Assembly: GCF_002025665.1 (NCBI RefSeq)
Contig: NZ_CP018786.1
Span: 3,906,001-3,970,000, forward strand
Source of the DNA: Chryseobacterium indologenes
Lineage (GTDB): Bacteria; Bacteroidota; Bacteroidia; Flavobacteriales; Weeksellaceae
Direction: 5' to 3'
Length of the DNA stretch: 64,000 bases
Shown piece by piece: positions 42,054 to 51,970 of the stretch (within the stretch, counting starts at the first letter, position 1; each line of letters starts with the position of its first letter). Made by a program: the position numbers and the translations under genes. The notes beneath the pieces are model-generated. The model searched no databases and had not been told where the DNA came from. It saw only the letters and a program-made list of their open reading frames with translations.

Positions 42054-42199
42054 GAGACATGTTAAAAAGAATTGTTCTGGTTATTTTTGTACTCTTGCTT
42101 GTGACTGCTGTTTCAGGATATTTTTATATGCAGAAACATCCTTTGGAGGGAAATAAATCAGGAACGATTTTAAATTTTTCCGGAAAATCAGGAAAATAA
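42050..42199 (+). CDS. Small one-pass membrane protein (49 aa)
   Basis: Starts within the stop of the epimerase-like gene (ATGA), so translation is probably coupled. A membrane segment covers about residues 7-26 after MRDMLKR, and the tail is polar (KHPLEGNKSGTILNFSGKSGK). Positive-inside charge suggests the short N-terminus is in the cytoplasm and the tail in the periplasm. No family recognised. Confidence 0.6.
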   Translation: MRDMLKRIVLVIFVLLLVTAVSGYFYMQKHPLEGNKSGTILNFSGKSGK

Positions 42200-42340
42200 T
42201 TCCCTTCTAAAGTTTCTCATTCGAATATAATTTTACCTTTTATCGGAGAAAATCCTATTTTTTAAACATTTCTTAAAATTCCATTAAAATAGTTGCGAAA
42301 CATAAAGTTCATTTTTGTATTTATCTAATTGAAATAAAAA

Positions 42341-45300
42341 ATGATCAACAACTACCTATTAAAAGGGTCTGTGATTGCCGCATTCTTCTTTCAGAGTGGT
42401 CTTTTCGGGCAGACACTTATTCATTACTGGAATTTTAACGATAATACTTCTACAGCTACAGTTACTACACCTGCTTCTACGTTGGTGAACGGCTCTCTTA
42501 CAGCCATAGCCGGAGGTACAAGTGTTATTGATTTTGCCGGAGGTACCGGACAGAATTTCAGTCTGCAAAATTTAAATGCAAGAAACGGTGATAGTTCCGG
42601 AGCCCATTTAAGATTCAATAATCCGATTGGAGGAGCTTTACAGTTTAATCTTCCTACAACAGGGTATAATAATGTCATTGTTAAATTCACCACCAGAAGA
42701 TCCGGTCAGGGAGCAGGAACACAGACATGGTCTTATTCCACAGATGGAACTACTTATGTACAGTTCCAGACTGTGAATCCTCAGGATGCCGATCCACAAC
42801 TGGTTACATTGGATTTTTCTGCTATACAGGGAGCCAATAACAATCCTAACTTTAAATTAAAAGTAGAATTTTCCGCAACGGGAGGTGGAACAGGAGGAAA
42901 TAACCGTTTTGACAACTTTACGGTAGATGCCACTCCTGCAGGAAATGTAGATACTACTCCACCAACCGTCACTTATCTGCCTGCCAATAGTACCAATAAC
43001 GCATCAACGACTGTAAATCCTACATTATCTTTTAATGAAAATGTAAGATTAACAGATAATTCTGCAATCAATAATTCTAATGCCCAGAATCTTATAGATT
43101 TCCGTCTGGGGAATTCTTCAGGTACGCAAGTTCCGTTCACTACGACTTTCAGTAACAATACCATCACTGTAATTCCAACTTCCGGACTTGTGCCGGGACA
43201 AACCTATTATCTGGCCCTTAAGCCAAATATGGTTGAAGATTTCAGTGATAATGGAGTTACAGCTGTTACTTCCAGTACTTTTACCACCGCAGGAACAACA
43301 ATTTCTTTAGAGAAGAATTTCATCAAAGTCAATGAAAATGCCGGAAATCTTGCATTTAAAATCAATATCAGTAATCCTTCTGCCTCTTCGGTAAACCTTG
43401 TTGTAAAACCAGCGCCATTCAGTACTGCTGATGCCAATGACTTTACTTTAGCCAATCAGACTATTAATATTACTCCATCTACAACGAGTTACACCGTCAA
43501 TATTCCGATTATTAATGACACAGTGGCAGAACAGCAGGCTGAATATTTTGTGGTAAGCCTTGAAAATCCTGTTGGAGCAACAATATCAGGGGACAATTCT
43601 GCAACTGTTTATATTGTAGACAATGATAAACCGGCTCCGGTTCCTTCCAATCAGATCCAACTGAACTATCTCTTAAGTTTTGATCCTTCAGGAAATAATA
43701 ACAGTTCTACGGAAATTGTAGTTCATGATCCGTCAACACAACGTTTATTTACAATCAGCTCGATTACGGATGTTTTTGATATTATTGATTTTAGTAATCC
43801 ATCAATACCTTCAGTCATAAAGACAGTGAATATGGCTCCTTATGGTGGTATCACAAGTATCGCTGTGAAAAACGGAATCATCGCAGCTGCATCTCCCAAT
43901 ACTGATCCTCAACAAAATGGATCTGTAGTATTTTTTGATATCAACGGAAATTTCCTGAAACAGGTAACAGTAGGGGCTTTGCCAGACATGGTAACATTCT
44001 CTCCTGATGGAACAAAAGTAGTGACTGCCAATGAAGGAGAACCTAATGATGCTTACACTATCGATCCTGAAGGAACCATCAGTATTATAGATATTTCCGG
44101 AGGTATTGGAAATCTTATCCAAAGTAATGTAACGACTCTTAATTTCAATAGTTTTGATTCTCAGGTAGCAGCTTTAACGGCTACCGGATTAAGAAAAGTA
44201 AGAACGAATAATACGCTTTCTCAGGATCTGGAACCAGAATATGTAACCATCAGTGCAGACAGTCAGAAAGCATGGGTAACCCTTCAGGAAAATAATGCCA
44301 TCGCAGAGATTAACCTGGCAACCAAAACCATCACAGGAATTTGGGGATTAGGCAAAAAAGACATGAGTATTCCGGGGAACGGATTTGATGCTTCAGACAA
44401 TAATGGAGAGGTTTTAATTGCCAACTGGCCGGTGAAAGCCTATTATACTCCGGATGCAGTACAGAATTATAAGGTAGGTAGCACGAATTATATTGTAACC
44501 GCCAATGAAGGTGATGAAAAAGACCTTTCCGGATATAGTGAGAGAACAACTGTGGGAGCTAATACTTATACTTTAGATCCTGTACTTTTCCCCAATTCAA
44601 ATATTTTAAAGGCTTCTTATAATCTTGGAAGATTCAGGGTTTCATCTGCTACAGGAAATACGGATAGTGATACAGAATTTGAAGAAATGGCAGCTTTAGG
44701 AGCCCGCTCGTTCTCTATCTTCAATGCTGATACGAAACAGATTGTGTACGATAGTGGAGATCAGTTTGAAAGATATATTTCAACTTATCATCCTTTGATT
44801 TTCAATGCTGACAATGAATCCAACGGTGCTAAAAACAGAAGCCGAGCTAAAGGTCCTGAACCTGAAGGAGTAGCATTAGGAAAGATCAACGGGCAGACTT
44901 ATGCTTTCATTACCTTAGAAAGAACTGGTGGTGTCATGGTTTATAATATCACAGATCCTAATAACCCTACGTTTACAGATTACAAACATTCACGTTCTAC
45001 TTCAGCATACGGAGGTGACAATGGTCCTGAAGGAATCATTTACATCGCTCCTCAAAATTCTACAGCCAATCAAGGCTACGTGATTATCGCCAATGAAATC
45101 AGCGGAACTTTATCTATGTATGAAGTAGTCACACCTGATACACTTGGAACTGGTGAAATTAAAACTAAACAGGCAACATTCAACATATTCCCTAATCCAG
45201 TAAATAAAGGAAATACTCTTTATTTCAACAGAAAACAGGATTATGAATTGTATGATATGTCTGGAAAATTGATTGGGAAAGAAAAGAATGCTTTAACCAT

Positions 45301-45379
45301 AAGCACTGCTAATCTTTCTACAGGAGTTTATCTTGTAAAAACTTCGGAAGGACAGATCAAAAGAGTCATTGTAAAATAA
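42341..45379 (+). CDS. T9SS-exported choice-of-anchor I protein
   Basis: 1012 residues. Signal peptide to about residue 23 (LFGQ). The N-terminal beta-sandwich (about 25-200) is rich in Gly, Asn and Thr. A bacterial Ig-like domain follows (TPPTVTYLPANSTNN, about 205-325), then a Calx-beta domain (about 326-430, ending ATVYIVDNDK). A long beta-propeller-like region of the choice-of-anchor I family (about 435-930) contains paired VTANEGEPNDAY and VTANEGDEKDLSGY segments. The last 75 residues are a type A T9SS sorting domain (FNIFPNPVNKGN...GVYLVKTSEGQIKRVIVK). It should be secreted or attached at the surface through the gliding-machinery secretion route. Substrate unknown. Confidence 0.85.
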   Translation: MINNYLLKGSVIAAFFFQSGLFGQTLIHYWNFNDNTSTATVTTPASTLVNGSLTAIAGGTSVIDFAGGTGQNFSLQNLNARNGDSSGAHLRFNNPIGGALQFNLPTTGYNNVIVKFTTRRSGQGAGTQTWSYSTDGTTYVQFQTVNPQDADPQLVTLDFSAIQGANNNPNFKLKVEFSATGGGTGGNNRFDNFTVDATPAGNVDTTPPTVTYLPANSTNNASTTVNPTLSFNENVRLTDNSAINNSNAQNLIDFRLGNSSGTQVPFTTTFSNNTITVIPTSGLVPGQTYYLALKPNMVEDFSDNGVTAVTSSTFTTAGTTISLEKNFIKVNENAGNLAFKINISNPSASSVNLVVKPAPFSTADANDFTLANQTINITPSTTSYTVNIPIINDTVAEQQAEYFVVSLENPVGATISGDNSATVYIVDNDKPAPVPSNQIQLNYLLSFDPSGNNNSSTEIVVHDPSTQRLFTISSITDVFDIIDFSNPSIPSVIKTVNMAPYGGITSIAVKNGIIAAASPNTDPQQNGSVVFFDINGNFLKQVTVGALPDMVTFSPDGTKVVTANEGEPNDAYTIDPEGTISIIDISGGIGNLIQSNVTTLNFNSFDSQVAALTATGLRKVRTNNTLSQDLEPEYVTISADSQKAWVTLQENNAIAEINLATKTITGIWGLGKKDMSIPGNGFDASDNNGEVLIANWPVKAYYTPDAVQNYKVGSTNYIVTANEGDEKDLSGYSERTTVGANTYTLDPVLFPNSNILKASYNLGRFRVSSATGNTDSDTEFEEMAALGARSFSIFNADTKQIVYDSGDQFERYISTYHPLIFNADNESNGAKNRSRAKGPEPEGVALGKINGQTYAFITLERTGGVMVYNITDPNNPTFTDYKHSRSTSAYGGDNGPEGIIYIAPQNSTANQGYVIIANEISGTLSMYEVVTPDTLGTGEIKTKQATFNIFPNPVNKGNTLYFNRKQDYELYDMSGKLIGKEKNALTISTANLSTGVYLVKTSEGQIKRVIVK

Positions 45380-45400
45380 GATATAATATTTAGTTGATTG

Positions 45401-45430
45401 AAAAGGCTTCGGATTTTCCGGGGCTTTTTT
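45401..45430 (+). terminator. Probable terminator of T9SS gene
   Basis: AAAAG (45401-45405) with CTTTT (45424-45428) and CGG/CCG closer to the loop, imperfect in between, then Ts. Confidence 0.6.
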
Positions 45431-45471
45431 GTTACCGGAAAATTCATTAGTTTTAAACTTTTAATAACACA

Positions 45472-46299
45472 ATGGAAAATCAATTAGAGAATATTATTCA
45501 ACAAGTCTGGCATAAAGAAAAACGAAATCTCTTTACTTTTCTAACCGGTGCAGGAATTTCATCAGACAGTGGTATTCCCACTTATCGTGGAATAGATGGA
45601 ATTTGGGTGAAAGGAACTCAGTTTCACAAACCTGAAGAGTTTGGAACATTACGCTATTTCAGACAGCATCCGGAAGAAGTTCTGCAATATTCTCTTTTCA
45701 GAAAAAAAATGTTTGAAAATGCTTCTCCCAACGAAAGTCATTTTGAATTGGTAGATATTGAAACTCAACTTCAGGACAGGTTTCATCTGCTTACCCAAAA
45801 TATTGACAATCTTCACCGTCGTTCCGGAAGCCAAAGAATCTATGAAATCCATGGGAACAACCGGGAGATCAAATGCTCAAACGGATGCAAAGAAATTATG
45901 GATCTGCCTGTGGACATACAAAGCAAAGATCTGGATGAAGATCTTACCACGAAAGATAAAGAACTTTTAACCTGTGCTCATTGTGGTCATTGGATGCGTC
46001 CGAATATTTTATGGTTTGATGAATATTATGATGAAAAAACCAATAAGAAATTCAGTGCCCTTAAAATTGCTAAAAATAGTGGAGTTCTCTTTATTGTCGG
46101 AACTTCCGGAGCAACAAGTCTTCCGATTGCTATTGCAGAAACAGCACTCAAATATGGAGCCTTCATCGTAGAGATCAATACAGAAGATAATCATTTCACG
46201 GATTTGATCAGAAATAAAAAGAATGCTTTAATCATCCGGGAAAAATCTACCGAGGTATTAAAGGTGATAAAAGAAATCATAGCAAAAACAGTCTCCTAA
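45472..46299 (+). CDS. Sir2-family NAD-dependent protein deacylase
   Basis: 275 residues. NAD-binding motif FLTGAGISSDSGIPTYRG, the catalytic-loop motif LTQNIDNLHRRSGS, and the general-base His in YEIHGN. A Zn site is formed by CSNGC and CAHCG. The FIVGTSGATSLPIA and VEINTE blocks complete the Rossmann core. It removes acyl groups from lysine, giving nicotinamide and O-acyl-ADP-ribose. The class is most like bacterial type III/U sirtuins; acyl preference cannot be decided. Single gene. Confidence 0.92.
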   Translation: MENQLENIIQQVWHKEKRNLFTFLTGAGISSDSGIPTYRGIDGIWVKGTQFHKPEEFGTLRYFRQHPEEVLQYSLFRKKMFENASPNESHFELVDIETQLQDRFHLLTQNIDNLHRRSGSQRIYEIHGNNREIKCSNGCKEIMDLPVDIQSKDLDEDLTTKDKELLTCAHCGHWMRPNILWFDEYYDEKTNKKFSALKIAKNSGVLFIVGTSGATSLPIAIAETALKYGAFIVEINTEDNHFTDLIRNKKNALIIREKSTEVLKVIKEIIAKTVS

Positions 46300-46391
46300 A
46301 TCAACCTCATTATTTAAGATGATTTAACTTTTAAAATTCTTGAAAAAAGCATTTTATATCTATATTTACCCTGAACAAAACCAAATTCACA

Positions 46392-46784
46392 ATGAAAAAT
46401 ATTAAAGCTGCAGGAATTCTTACGATCCTGTTATTAGGAACAGGTACCGCTTTCTCACAATCCAGAAAAACAGAGTCTACAAAAGGCGTAGAAAAAACAG
46501 AGGGAAATAAGATGGTACACGTAGAAGGTGTAGGCCATACTCTCAAATATGCTCTCAATGGAGGAACTGTTGAGGTAGAAGGTGGTGATAACACATTAAC
46601 GATCAAAGGAAGTGCAAAAAAGATTGAGGTCTCAGGAACAGGTAATAAAGTATACGTCGATAAAGTGGACAAAATCTCTATGGAAGGTGGTGATAATATA
46701 GTCTATTACAGAACTTCAGGAACAAAATCCGGAAAACCTGATGTTTCCATTACGGGAGTAGGAAATAAAGTGGTAAAACAATAA
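46392..46784 (+). CDS. DUF3060-type secreted protein
   Basis: 130 residues, signal peptide to about residue 22 (AFSQ). The mature protein has short repeated beta strands with Gly-Asn/Asp turns (VEGVGHTLKYALNGGTVEVEGGDNTLTIKGSAKKIEVSG is the run at about 45-85), the mark of DUF3060 proteins. The regular GxxNxVxVxG pattern would form a small beta-solenoid. Periplasmic or surface; role unknown. Confidence 0.8.
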   Translation: MKNIKAAGILTILLLGTGTAFSQSRKTESTKGVEKTEGNKMVHVEGVGHTLKYALNGGTVEVEGGDNTLTIKGSAKKIEVSGTGNKVYVDKVDKISMEGGDNIVYYRTSGTKSGKPDVSITGVGNKVVKQ

Positions 46785-46794
46785 AATAAAAAAT

Positions 46795-46823
46795 GGCTTA
46801 GAAATGTAATCTAGGCCTTTTTT
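46795..46823 (+). terminator. Terminator after DUF3060 gene
   Basis: Eight-pair stem (46795-46802 with 46810-46817, one G-T pair), then six Ts. Confidence 0.75.
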
Positions 46824-46927
46824 ATTCTAAAATTAATTTCCAGTAAAGTATTTTCCTTTAAAATATAAACTTCCTCCATAATTCTATAACACTGCGGCTG
46901 ATATTCATTTTAATTTTATCCCGCGAA

Positions 46928-47335
46928 ATGAAAAAAATCTTTCACATACTTTTTATCCTCCTATACATCGTAGTTTCCTCAGGGTTTACGACCAGCAGAC
47001 ATGTATGTAAAGAAAATTCCAGTGAGATCCATGTAGGACTGAAAAAACTCTCTGATCTGGATTGCCCGAAATGCAAGACCAATAAACAGAAAAACCACAA
47101 CGGATGCTGTAAACTGGAAGTCAAAAAGATCTGTAAAGAAGATAATCTTCCGCATTCTTATAAAAATTCTCCGGTCAAGTTTTTATCAGCTTCCATTCCG
47201 TATTACAATTTAGGAACTGTTTTTGAGCAGGCAACCATTCTTGATCCTGAAAAACATACCTTCTATTTTGATCCTTCAAAATACCATCTCAATTACCCTT
47301 CCCTTTTCATTCTTCACTGCGTTTATAGAATTTAG
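46928..47335 (+). CDS. Small Cys-rich secreted protein (HYC_CC_PP-like)
   Basis: 135 residues with a signal peptide to about residue 20. The mature part has His-X-Cys (RHVC), a CPKC motif, a CC pair (GCCKLEVKKIC) and a late Cys near the end. This order resembles the HYC_CC_PP proteins of Bacteroidota, often located by metal-efflux RND genes, though the closing PP motif is not seen. It likely binds metal or makes disulfides in the periplasm. It is 70 bases upstream of the TolC gene, in the same direction. Confidence 0.65.
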   Translation: MKKIFHILFILLYIVVSSGFTTSRHVCKENSSEIHVGLKKLSDLDCPKCKTNKQKNHNGCCKLEVKKICKEDNLPHSYKNSPVKFLSASIPYYNLGTVFEQATILDPEKHTFYFDPSKYHLNYPSLFILHCVYRI

Positions 47336-47405
47336 AATAGATTGAATCATACGATGATCCCGATCGGGACAATTATTTTTCAATTTTTAATTCTAAATAT
47401 ATTCT

Positions 47406-48803
47406 ATGAATTTATCATTCAGAGCACTCATCTTATGGCTGGGCTGCCCTGCCCTATCTTTTGCCCAGATCACGGGTTTAGAAGAGGTATTGCTAAGGGC
47501 CGAAAAAAATTATCAGTCCATTAAAAAAAAGGAAATCAATATAAAAGCTTCACAAGAAAGGCTTCAGCTTCAAAAGACATATTATCTTCCAGAAGTAACG
47601 GTGATGGCCCAGCAAAATTTCGGAACCATCAATGCTCAAAATGGTCCGATGTACGGTCAGGGCGGACTTGGAGTAGCCTCCACTTCTATTCCGCTTGCAG
47701 AACAAAACTGGAATGCAGCGTTCGGAAGTTTATATCTTGCTAACGTCAACTGGAATGTCTACACTTTCGGAAAACTTAAAACCAAAGAAAATGTAGAATC
47801 AGCTGATGTAGAAATTCAAAAGGCAGACCTTAATCAGGAAATTTTTCAGCATCAGATCAAAACAGCGGCAGCTTATTTCAATCTTCTGGTAAGCCAGCGA
47901 CTTGAAAATGTACAGCATGAAAATCACAAACGTTCCGAAGTCATCTACATCATTGCCAAAGCAAGAGCAGAAAGTGGCTTAATCCCTGAAGTAGATGCTT
48001 CCCTGGCAAAAGCAGAAATGTCCAGTGCGCAGACTGCCATCATCAATGCCAATGATCATGTCCTGGAATACAATAAAAATCTATCTGATCTTTTGGTCGA
48101 AAACTTTACAGAATATCAGCTGGATCATTATTTCAGTAAAAACCAACCTTCTTTACCTACAGAAACCTCATCTTTTGAAAATCATCCCAATACTCTTTTT
48201 ATAACGGAGAAAATTAACAAAAGTAAACTGCTGGAAATGTACTTACATACAACAGGACTTCCTTCTCTTTCTCTTTTCGGAGTATTTCAGGGACGCGGAT
48301 CCGGTTTCGGATGGAATTATGTTCAGGATAACTCTGCGTTTTCCCAATCTTATGCAAAAGGAATCGGGGTTGACAGGATGAATTATATTGTAGGCTTTAA
48401 TCTCAGCTGGAATCTTACTGATTTTTATAGAAGCCAATCCAAAGTCAATGAACAGAAACTCATGACAAAAGCATTGGATTTCGATTACCAGCAACTGCAG
48501 CAGGAACTTTATAATCAACAGAATCTTTCTGAACTGAAGTATAAAAATGCATTGACAAAAGTCACTGAGTCTAAAATCCAGATGGATGCTGCCACCGAAG
48601 CTTTTAATCAACAGAAAGCGTTGTATGAAAATGGGTTGACAACGATTGTAGATTTTACTCAGGCTCTCTATCTGCTGAACCGTGCTGAAATCAATTATGA
48701 GATTGCACAAAATAATTCCTGGCAGGCAGTAGTATTGATTGCTGCCTCCAAAGGAGATATTGCAATGATTACCAAAGCCATTACCCACTCACCAAAAATT
48801 TAA
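47406..48803 (+). CDS. TolC-family outer-membrane channel
   Basis: 465 residues, signal peptide to about residue 20 (SFAQ). The long alpha-helical repeats of TolC show as heptads in two halves (RAEKNYQSIKKKEINIKAS and SKIQMDAATEAFNQQKALYENG), the latter being the typical YENGLTTIVDFTQALYLLN end. It provides the outer-membrane exit of the efflux pump. It is first in the order TolC, RND, adaptor, with only 2 bases before the RND start. Confidence 0.9.
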   Translation: MNLSFRALILWLGCPALSFAQITGLEEVLLRAEKNYQSIKKKEINIKASQERLQLQKTYYLPEVTVMAQQNFGTINAQNGPMYGQGGLGVASTSIPLAEQNWNAAFGSLYLANVNWNVYTFGKLKTKENVESADVEIQKADLNQEIFQHQIKTAAAYFNLLVSQRLENVQHENHKRSEVIYIIAKARAESGLIPEVDASLAKAEMSSAQTAIINANDHVLEYNKNLSDLLVENFTEYQLDHYFSKNQPSLPTETSSFENHPNTLFITEKINKSKLLEMYLHTTGLPSLSLFGVFQGRGSGFGWNYVQDNSAFSQSYAKGIGVDRMNYIVGFNLSWNLTDFYRSQSKVNEQKLMTKALDFDYQQLQQELYNQQNLSELKYKNALTKVTESKIQMDAATEAFNQQKALYENGLTTIVDFTQALYLLNRAEINYEIAQNNSWQAVVLIAASKGDIAMITKAITHSPKI

Positions 48804-48805
48804 AC

Positions 48806-51800
48806 ATGAATCTTATAAAGTTTGCATTACGCAGACCGATATCTGTAATGGTATTGGTATTGGGGTTGTTGTTTTTCGGAATCAAAGCAGCCAAAGATGT
48901 CAAAGTAGATATTCTTCCAGAAATGAATCTTCCTGTAGTATATGTGGCCCATTCTTTCAATGGATATACTCCACAGCAGATGGAAGGCTATTTTACAAAA
49001 ATGTATGTAAATATGCTTTTGTTTACCAATGGTATTAAAAGTATTGAGTCTAAAAATACTCAGGGACTGACCCTGATGAAAGTGAATTTCTATGAAGGAA
49101 CTAATATGGGTGAAGCTATTGCACAGATCAATGCACTTTCCACCCGCTCACAGGTATTTTTACCTCCCGGAGCACCTCCTCCGTTTATTATCCGGTTTGA
49201 TTCTTCTTCACAGCCTGTAGGCCAGCTGGTTTTCAGAAGTCATTCAAAAACCAATAATGAGCTTCAGGATATTGCCAATTTCAATGCACGTCCTTTTCTG
49301 ATTGCTATTCCGGGGCTTACCACTGCTCCTCCGTTTGGAGGAAGTCCGCGTACGATAGAAATCAATGTAGATCCTGTTAAACTCCGTGCCCATAATATGT
49401 CTCCGGAACAGGTTGTAGAAGCTATAAGCCGTAATAATATTACCTCACCTTCAGGAAACGTATATATTGGAGATACAAATTATCTTACTCCGACCAACAA
49501 TACAGTAAAAAAAGTAGAAGAACTCGGAGACATTCCACTCTTCAAAGAAACAGCAGATAATGTCTATATCCGGGATGTAGCAACAGTAAAAGATGGAGCA
49601 GACATTGCAACCGGATATGCACTGATAGATGGAAAACGATCTGTTTACATTAATATTGCTAAGGCCAGTAATGCCTCCACTCTGGAAGTGGTGAATAAAC
49701 TGAAAAAATCATTGCCGAAAATCCAGAGGAATATGCCGGATGATGTACAGATTTCCTATGAATTTGATCAGTCAGTTTATATTTCAAATGCTTTAAAAAG
49801 CTTGGCTGTTGAAGGAATTCTCGGGGCTTTACTTACCGGACTTATGGTGATGCTTTTCCTGAATGACCGCCGTGCAGCACTCATTGTCATTATGACGATT
49901 CCAATATCTATTATTTCAGGGGTATTATTTCTGAAACTATTTGGACAATCCATTAATATCATGTCTCTTTCAGGACTTGCATTAGCCATTGGTATTCTGG
50001 TAGATGAAAGTACAGTGACTATTGAAAATATTCATCAGCATTTTGCTATGGGTAAAACACGTGCACAGGCGATATGGGATGCCTGTCAGGAGATCGCATT
50101 TCCTAAACTCCTGATTATGCTTTGTATTCTGGCGGTATTTGCACCAGCCTTTATGATGAGCGGAATTCCGGGATCATTATTTATGCCTCTGGCTATGGCG
50201 ATCGGATTTTCTATGATTGTTTCTTTTATCCTCTCACAGACTTTTGTTCCGGTAATGGCCAACTGGATGATGAAACATGATCCTAAAACCTGTGAAAACC
50301 ATAAACCCAATTGGTTTACCAGCTTTCGTGATCGCTTTACAGGATTTTTATCTTCATTGATGAAACGCAAAAAAATAATTGTAAGCCTGAGTCTTGCATT
50401 GGTTGTATGTATTGGAGCAGGTCTTTATCAGATCACGGGAAAAGATGTACTGCCTGCTGTTAATTCACGACAGTTTCAGGTTCGTATAAAAGCTGCGGAA
50501 GGAACCCGTATTGAAGTTACAGAAATAAAGGTCAAAAAGTTTCTGGAACACCTGAAAGAAAAGGTAGGAAAAGACAATATTGCTATTTCTTCAGTCTTTA
50601 TCGGACAACATCCTTCCACCTTTGCAGTGAGTCCTATCTATCTGTACAATGCAGGGCCACATGAGGCTTTGATGCAGGTTGCCTTAAAAAAATTCGATGG
50701 TAATTCTGATGAACTTAAAGATGAGCTCCGCAAATATTATAAAGAGAAAATACCGGATCTCCAGATCTCTTTTGAGCCTATTGAACTGACGGAGAAAATT
50801 CTGAGTCAGGGAACAAATAATCCGGTAGAGATAAGAGTTTCGGGTATGATGAAAAAAATGAACCGTATGTATGCAGAAAAGCTTTTAACCAAGCTGAAAG
50901 AAATTGAATATATGCGTGATCAACAGATTCCTCAATCGATGAGCTATCCTGCCCTGCAGATTAATATAGATAGAACAAGAGCAGCTCAATTGGGACTGGA
51001 TGCCCAGGATATTGCCAAATCACTGGTAACTGCTACTGCTTCTACCCGCTACACCAACAAAAACTTCTGGGTAGGAGGAATGATGGGAATTGCCTACGAT
51101 GTGCAGGTACAGACTCCTCAAAATATCCTGAACAGCAAAGAGGAACTAGCCAGTCTTCCTTTATCTAAAAATTCTGACAGACCTGTTTTAGGAGATGTAG
51201 CCACCATTACTCCAACAAAAGAATTGGGAGAAAGTTATAACCTGGGAACAATGGGCTATACTACCGTAACCGCCAATATCCATAAAACCGATCTGGAACA
51301 GGCTTCTCAAGATGTAAAAAAAGCAATTGAGTCATTGGGTGAACTACCAAAAGGAATCAATATTGAAGTTTCCGGAATGTCACCTGTATTGGACGAAGCG
51401 ATGAACAGTCTTTCTTCAGGACTGCTTATTGCGGCGGCTGTTATTTTTCTCATGCTGGCTGCAACTTTTCAGTCTTTCAGAGTGTCTCTGGTTATTCTTA
51501 CTACCGTTCCGTTCGTGGTTGTAGGATCTTTAGCCTTATTAAAAATTACGGGCTCAACCTTAAACCTACAATCGTATATGGGACTTATTATGTCTGTCGG
51601 AGTGTCTATTGCCAATGCTGTTCTATTAATCAGTAATGCAGAAACCATCAGAAAATCTACAGGTAATGCTGCAGAAGCAGGTATTGAAGCTGCAAAGCTG
51701 CGTATCCGTCCTATTATTATGACCACATTGGCCATGGCTGCCGGAATGCTTCCTATGGCAATAGGTTTTGGGGAAGGCGGAGATCAGGTTTCCCCACTCG

Positions 51801-51958
51801 GCAGGGCAGTTATTGGAGGACTTATTTTCTCTACGTTTTCTGTTCTGGTCATTCTTCCTCTTGTTTTTGGATGGATGCAAAACAATGCCAGCATTATTTC
51901 TCCTTCGCTAGATCCTGAAGATGAGGAAAGTATTCATTATTCTAGTCCCAACCCTTAA
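48806..51958 (+). CDS. RND-family efflux pump
   Basis: 1050 residues with twelve membrane segments in two halves, each with a large periplasmic loop. The start MNLIKFALRRPISVMVLVLG and the GILVDESTVTIENI segment (about 390-410) are typical; the proton-relay Asp sits in VDEST, where AcrB has two Asp. The second half has SVGVSIANAVLLISNAE and GEGGDQVSPLGRAVIGGL. It lies between the HAE and HME classes by motif; the Cys-rich neighbours favour metal export but do not prove it. Driven by the proton gradient. Confidence 0.9.
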   Translation: MNLIKFALRRPISVMVLVLGLLFFGIKAAKDVKVDILPEMNLPVVYVAHSFNGYTPQQMEGYFTKMYVNMLLFTNGIKSIESKNTQGLTLMKVNFYEGTNMGEAIAQINALSTRSQVFLPPGAPPPFIIRFDSSSQPVGQLVFRSHSKTNNELQDIANFNARPFLIAIPGLTTAPPFGGSPRTIEINVDPVKLRAHNMSPEQVVEAISRNNITSPSGNVYIGDTNYLTPTNNTVKKVEELGDIPLFKETADNVYIRDVATVKDGADIATGYALIDGKRSVYINIAKASNASTLEVVNKLKKSLPKIQRNMPDDVQISYEFDQSVYISNALKSLAVEGILGALLTGLMVMLFLNDRRAALIVIMTIPISIISGVLFLKLFGQSINIMSLSGLALAIGILVDESTVTIENIHQHFAMGKTRAQAIWDACQEIAFPKLLIMLCILAVFAPAFMMSGIPGSLFMPLAMAIGFSMIVSFILSQTFVPVMANWMMKHDPKTCENHKPNWFTSFRDRFTGFLSSLMKRKKIIVSLSLALVVCIGAGLYQITGKDVLPAVNSRQFQVRIKAAEGTRIEVTEIKVKKFLEHLKEKVGKDNIAISSVFIGQHPSTFAVSPIYLYNAGPHEALMQVALKKFDGNSDELKDELRKYYKEKIPDLQISFEPIELTEKILSQGTNNPVEIRVSGMMKKMNRMYAEKLLTKLKEIEYMRDQQIPQSMSYPALQINIDRTRAAQLGLDAQDIAKSLVTATASTRYTNKNFWVGGMMGIAYDVQVQTPQNILNSKEELASLPLSKNSDRPVLGDVATITPTKELGESYNLGTMGYTTVTANIHKTDLEQASQDVKKAIESLGELPKGINIEVSGMSPVLDEAMNSLSSGLLIAAAVIFLMLAATFQSFRVSLVILTTVPFVVVGSLALLKITGSTLNLQSYMGLIMSVGVSIANAVLLISNAETIRKSTGNAAEAGIEAAKLRIRPIIMTTLAMAAGMLPMAIGFGEGGDQVSPLGRAVIGGLIFSTFSVLVILPLVFGWMQNNASIISPSLDPEDEESIHYSSPNP

Positions 51959-51970
51959 TTTTTACATTCA

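Noticed and set aside
42973..43455. Antisense frames within the T9SS protein gene
   Set aside because: They arise from Thr/Ser/Asn-rich codons on the other strand and have no signal peptide or domain.
48243..48788. 181-codon frame antisense to the TolC gene
   Set aside because: Lies wholly within a well-supported gene and has no protein-like pattern.
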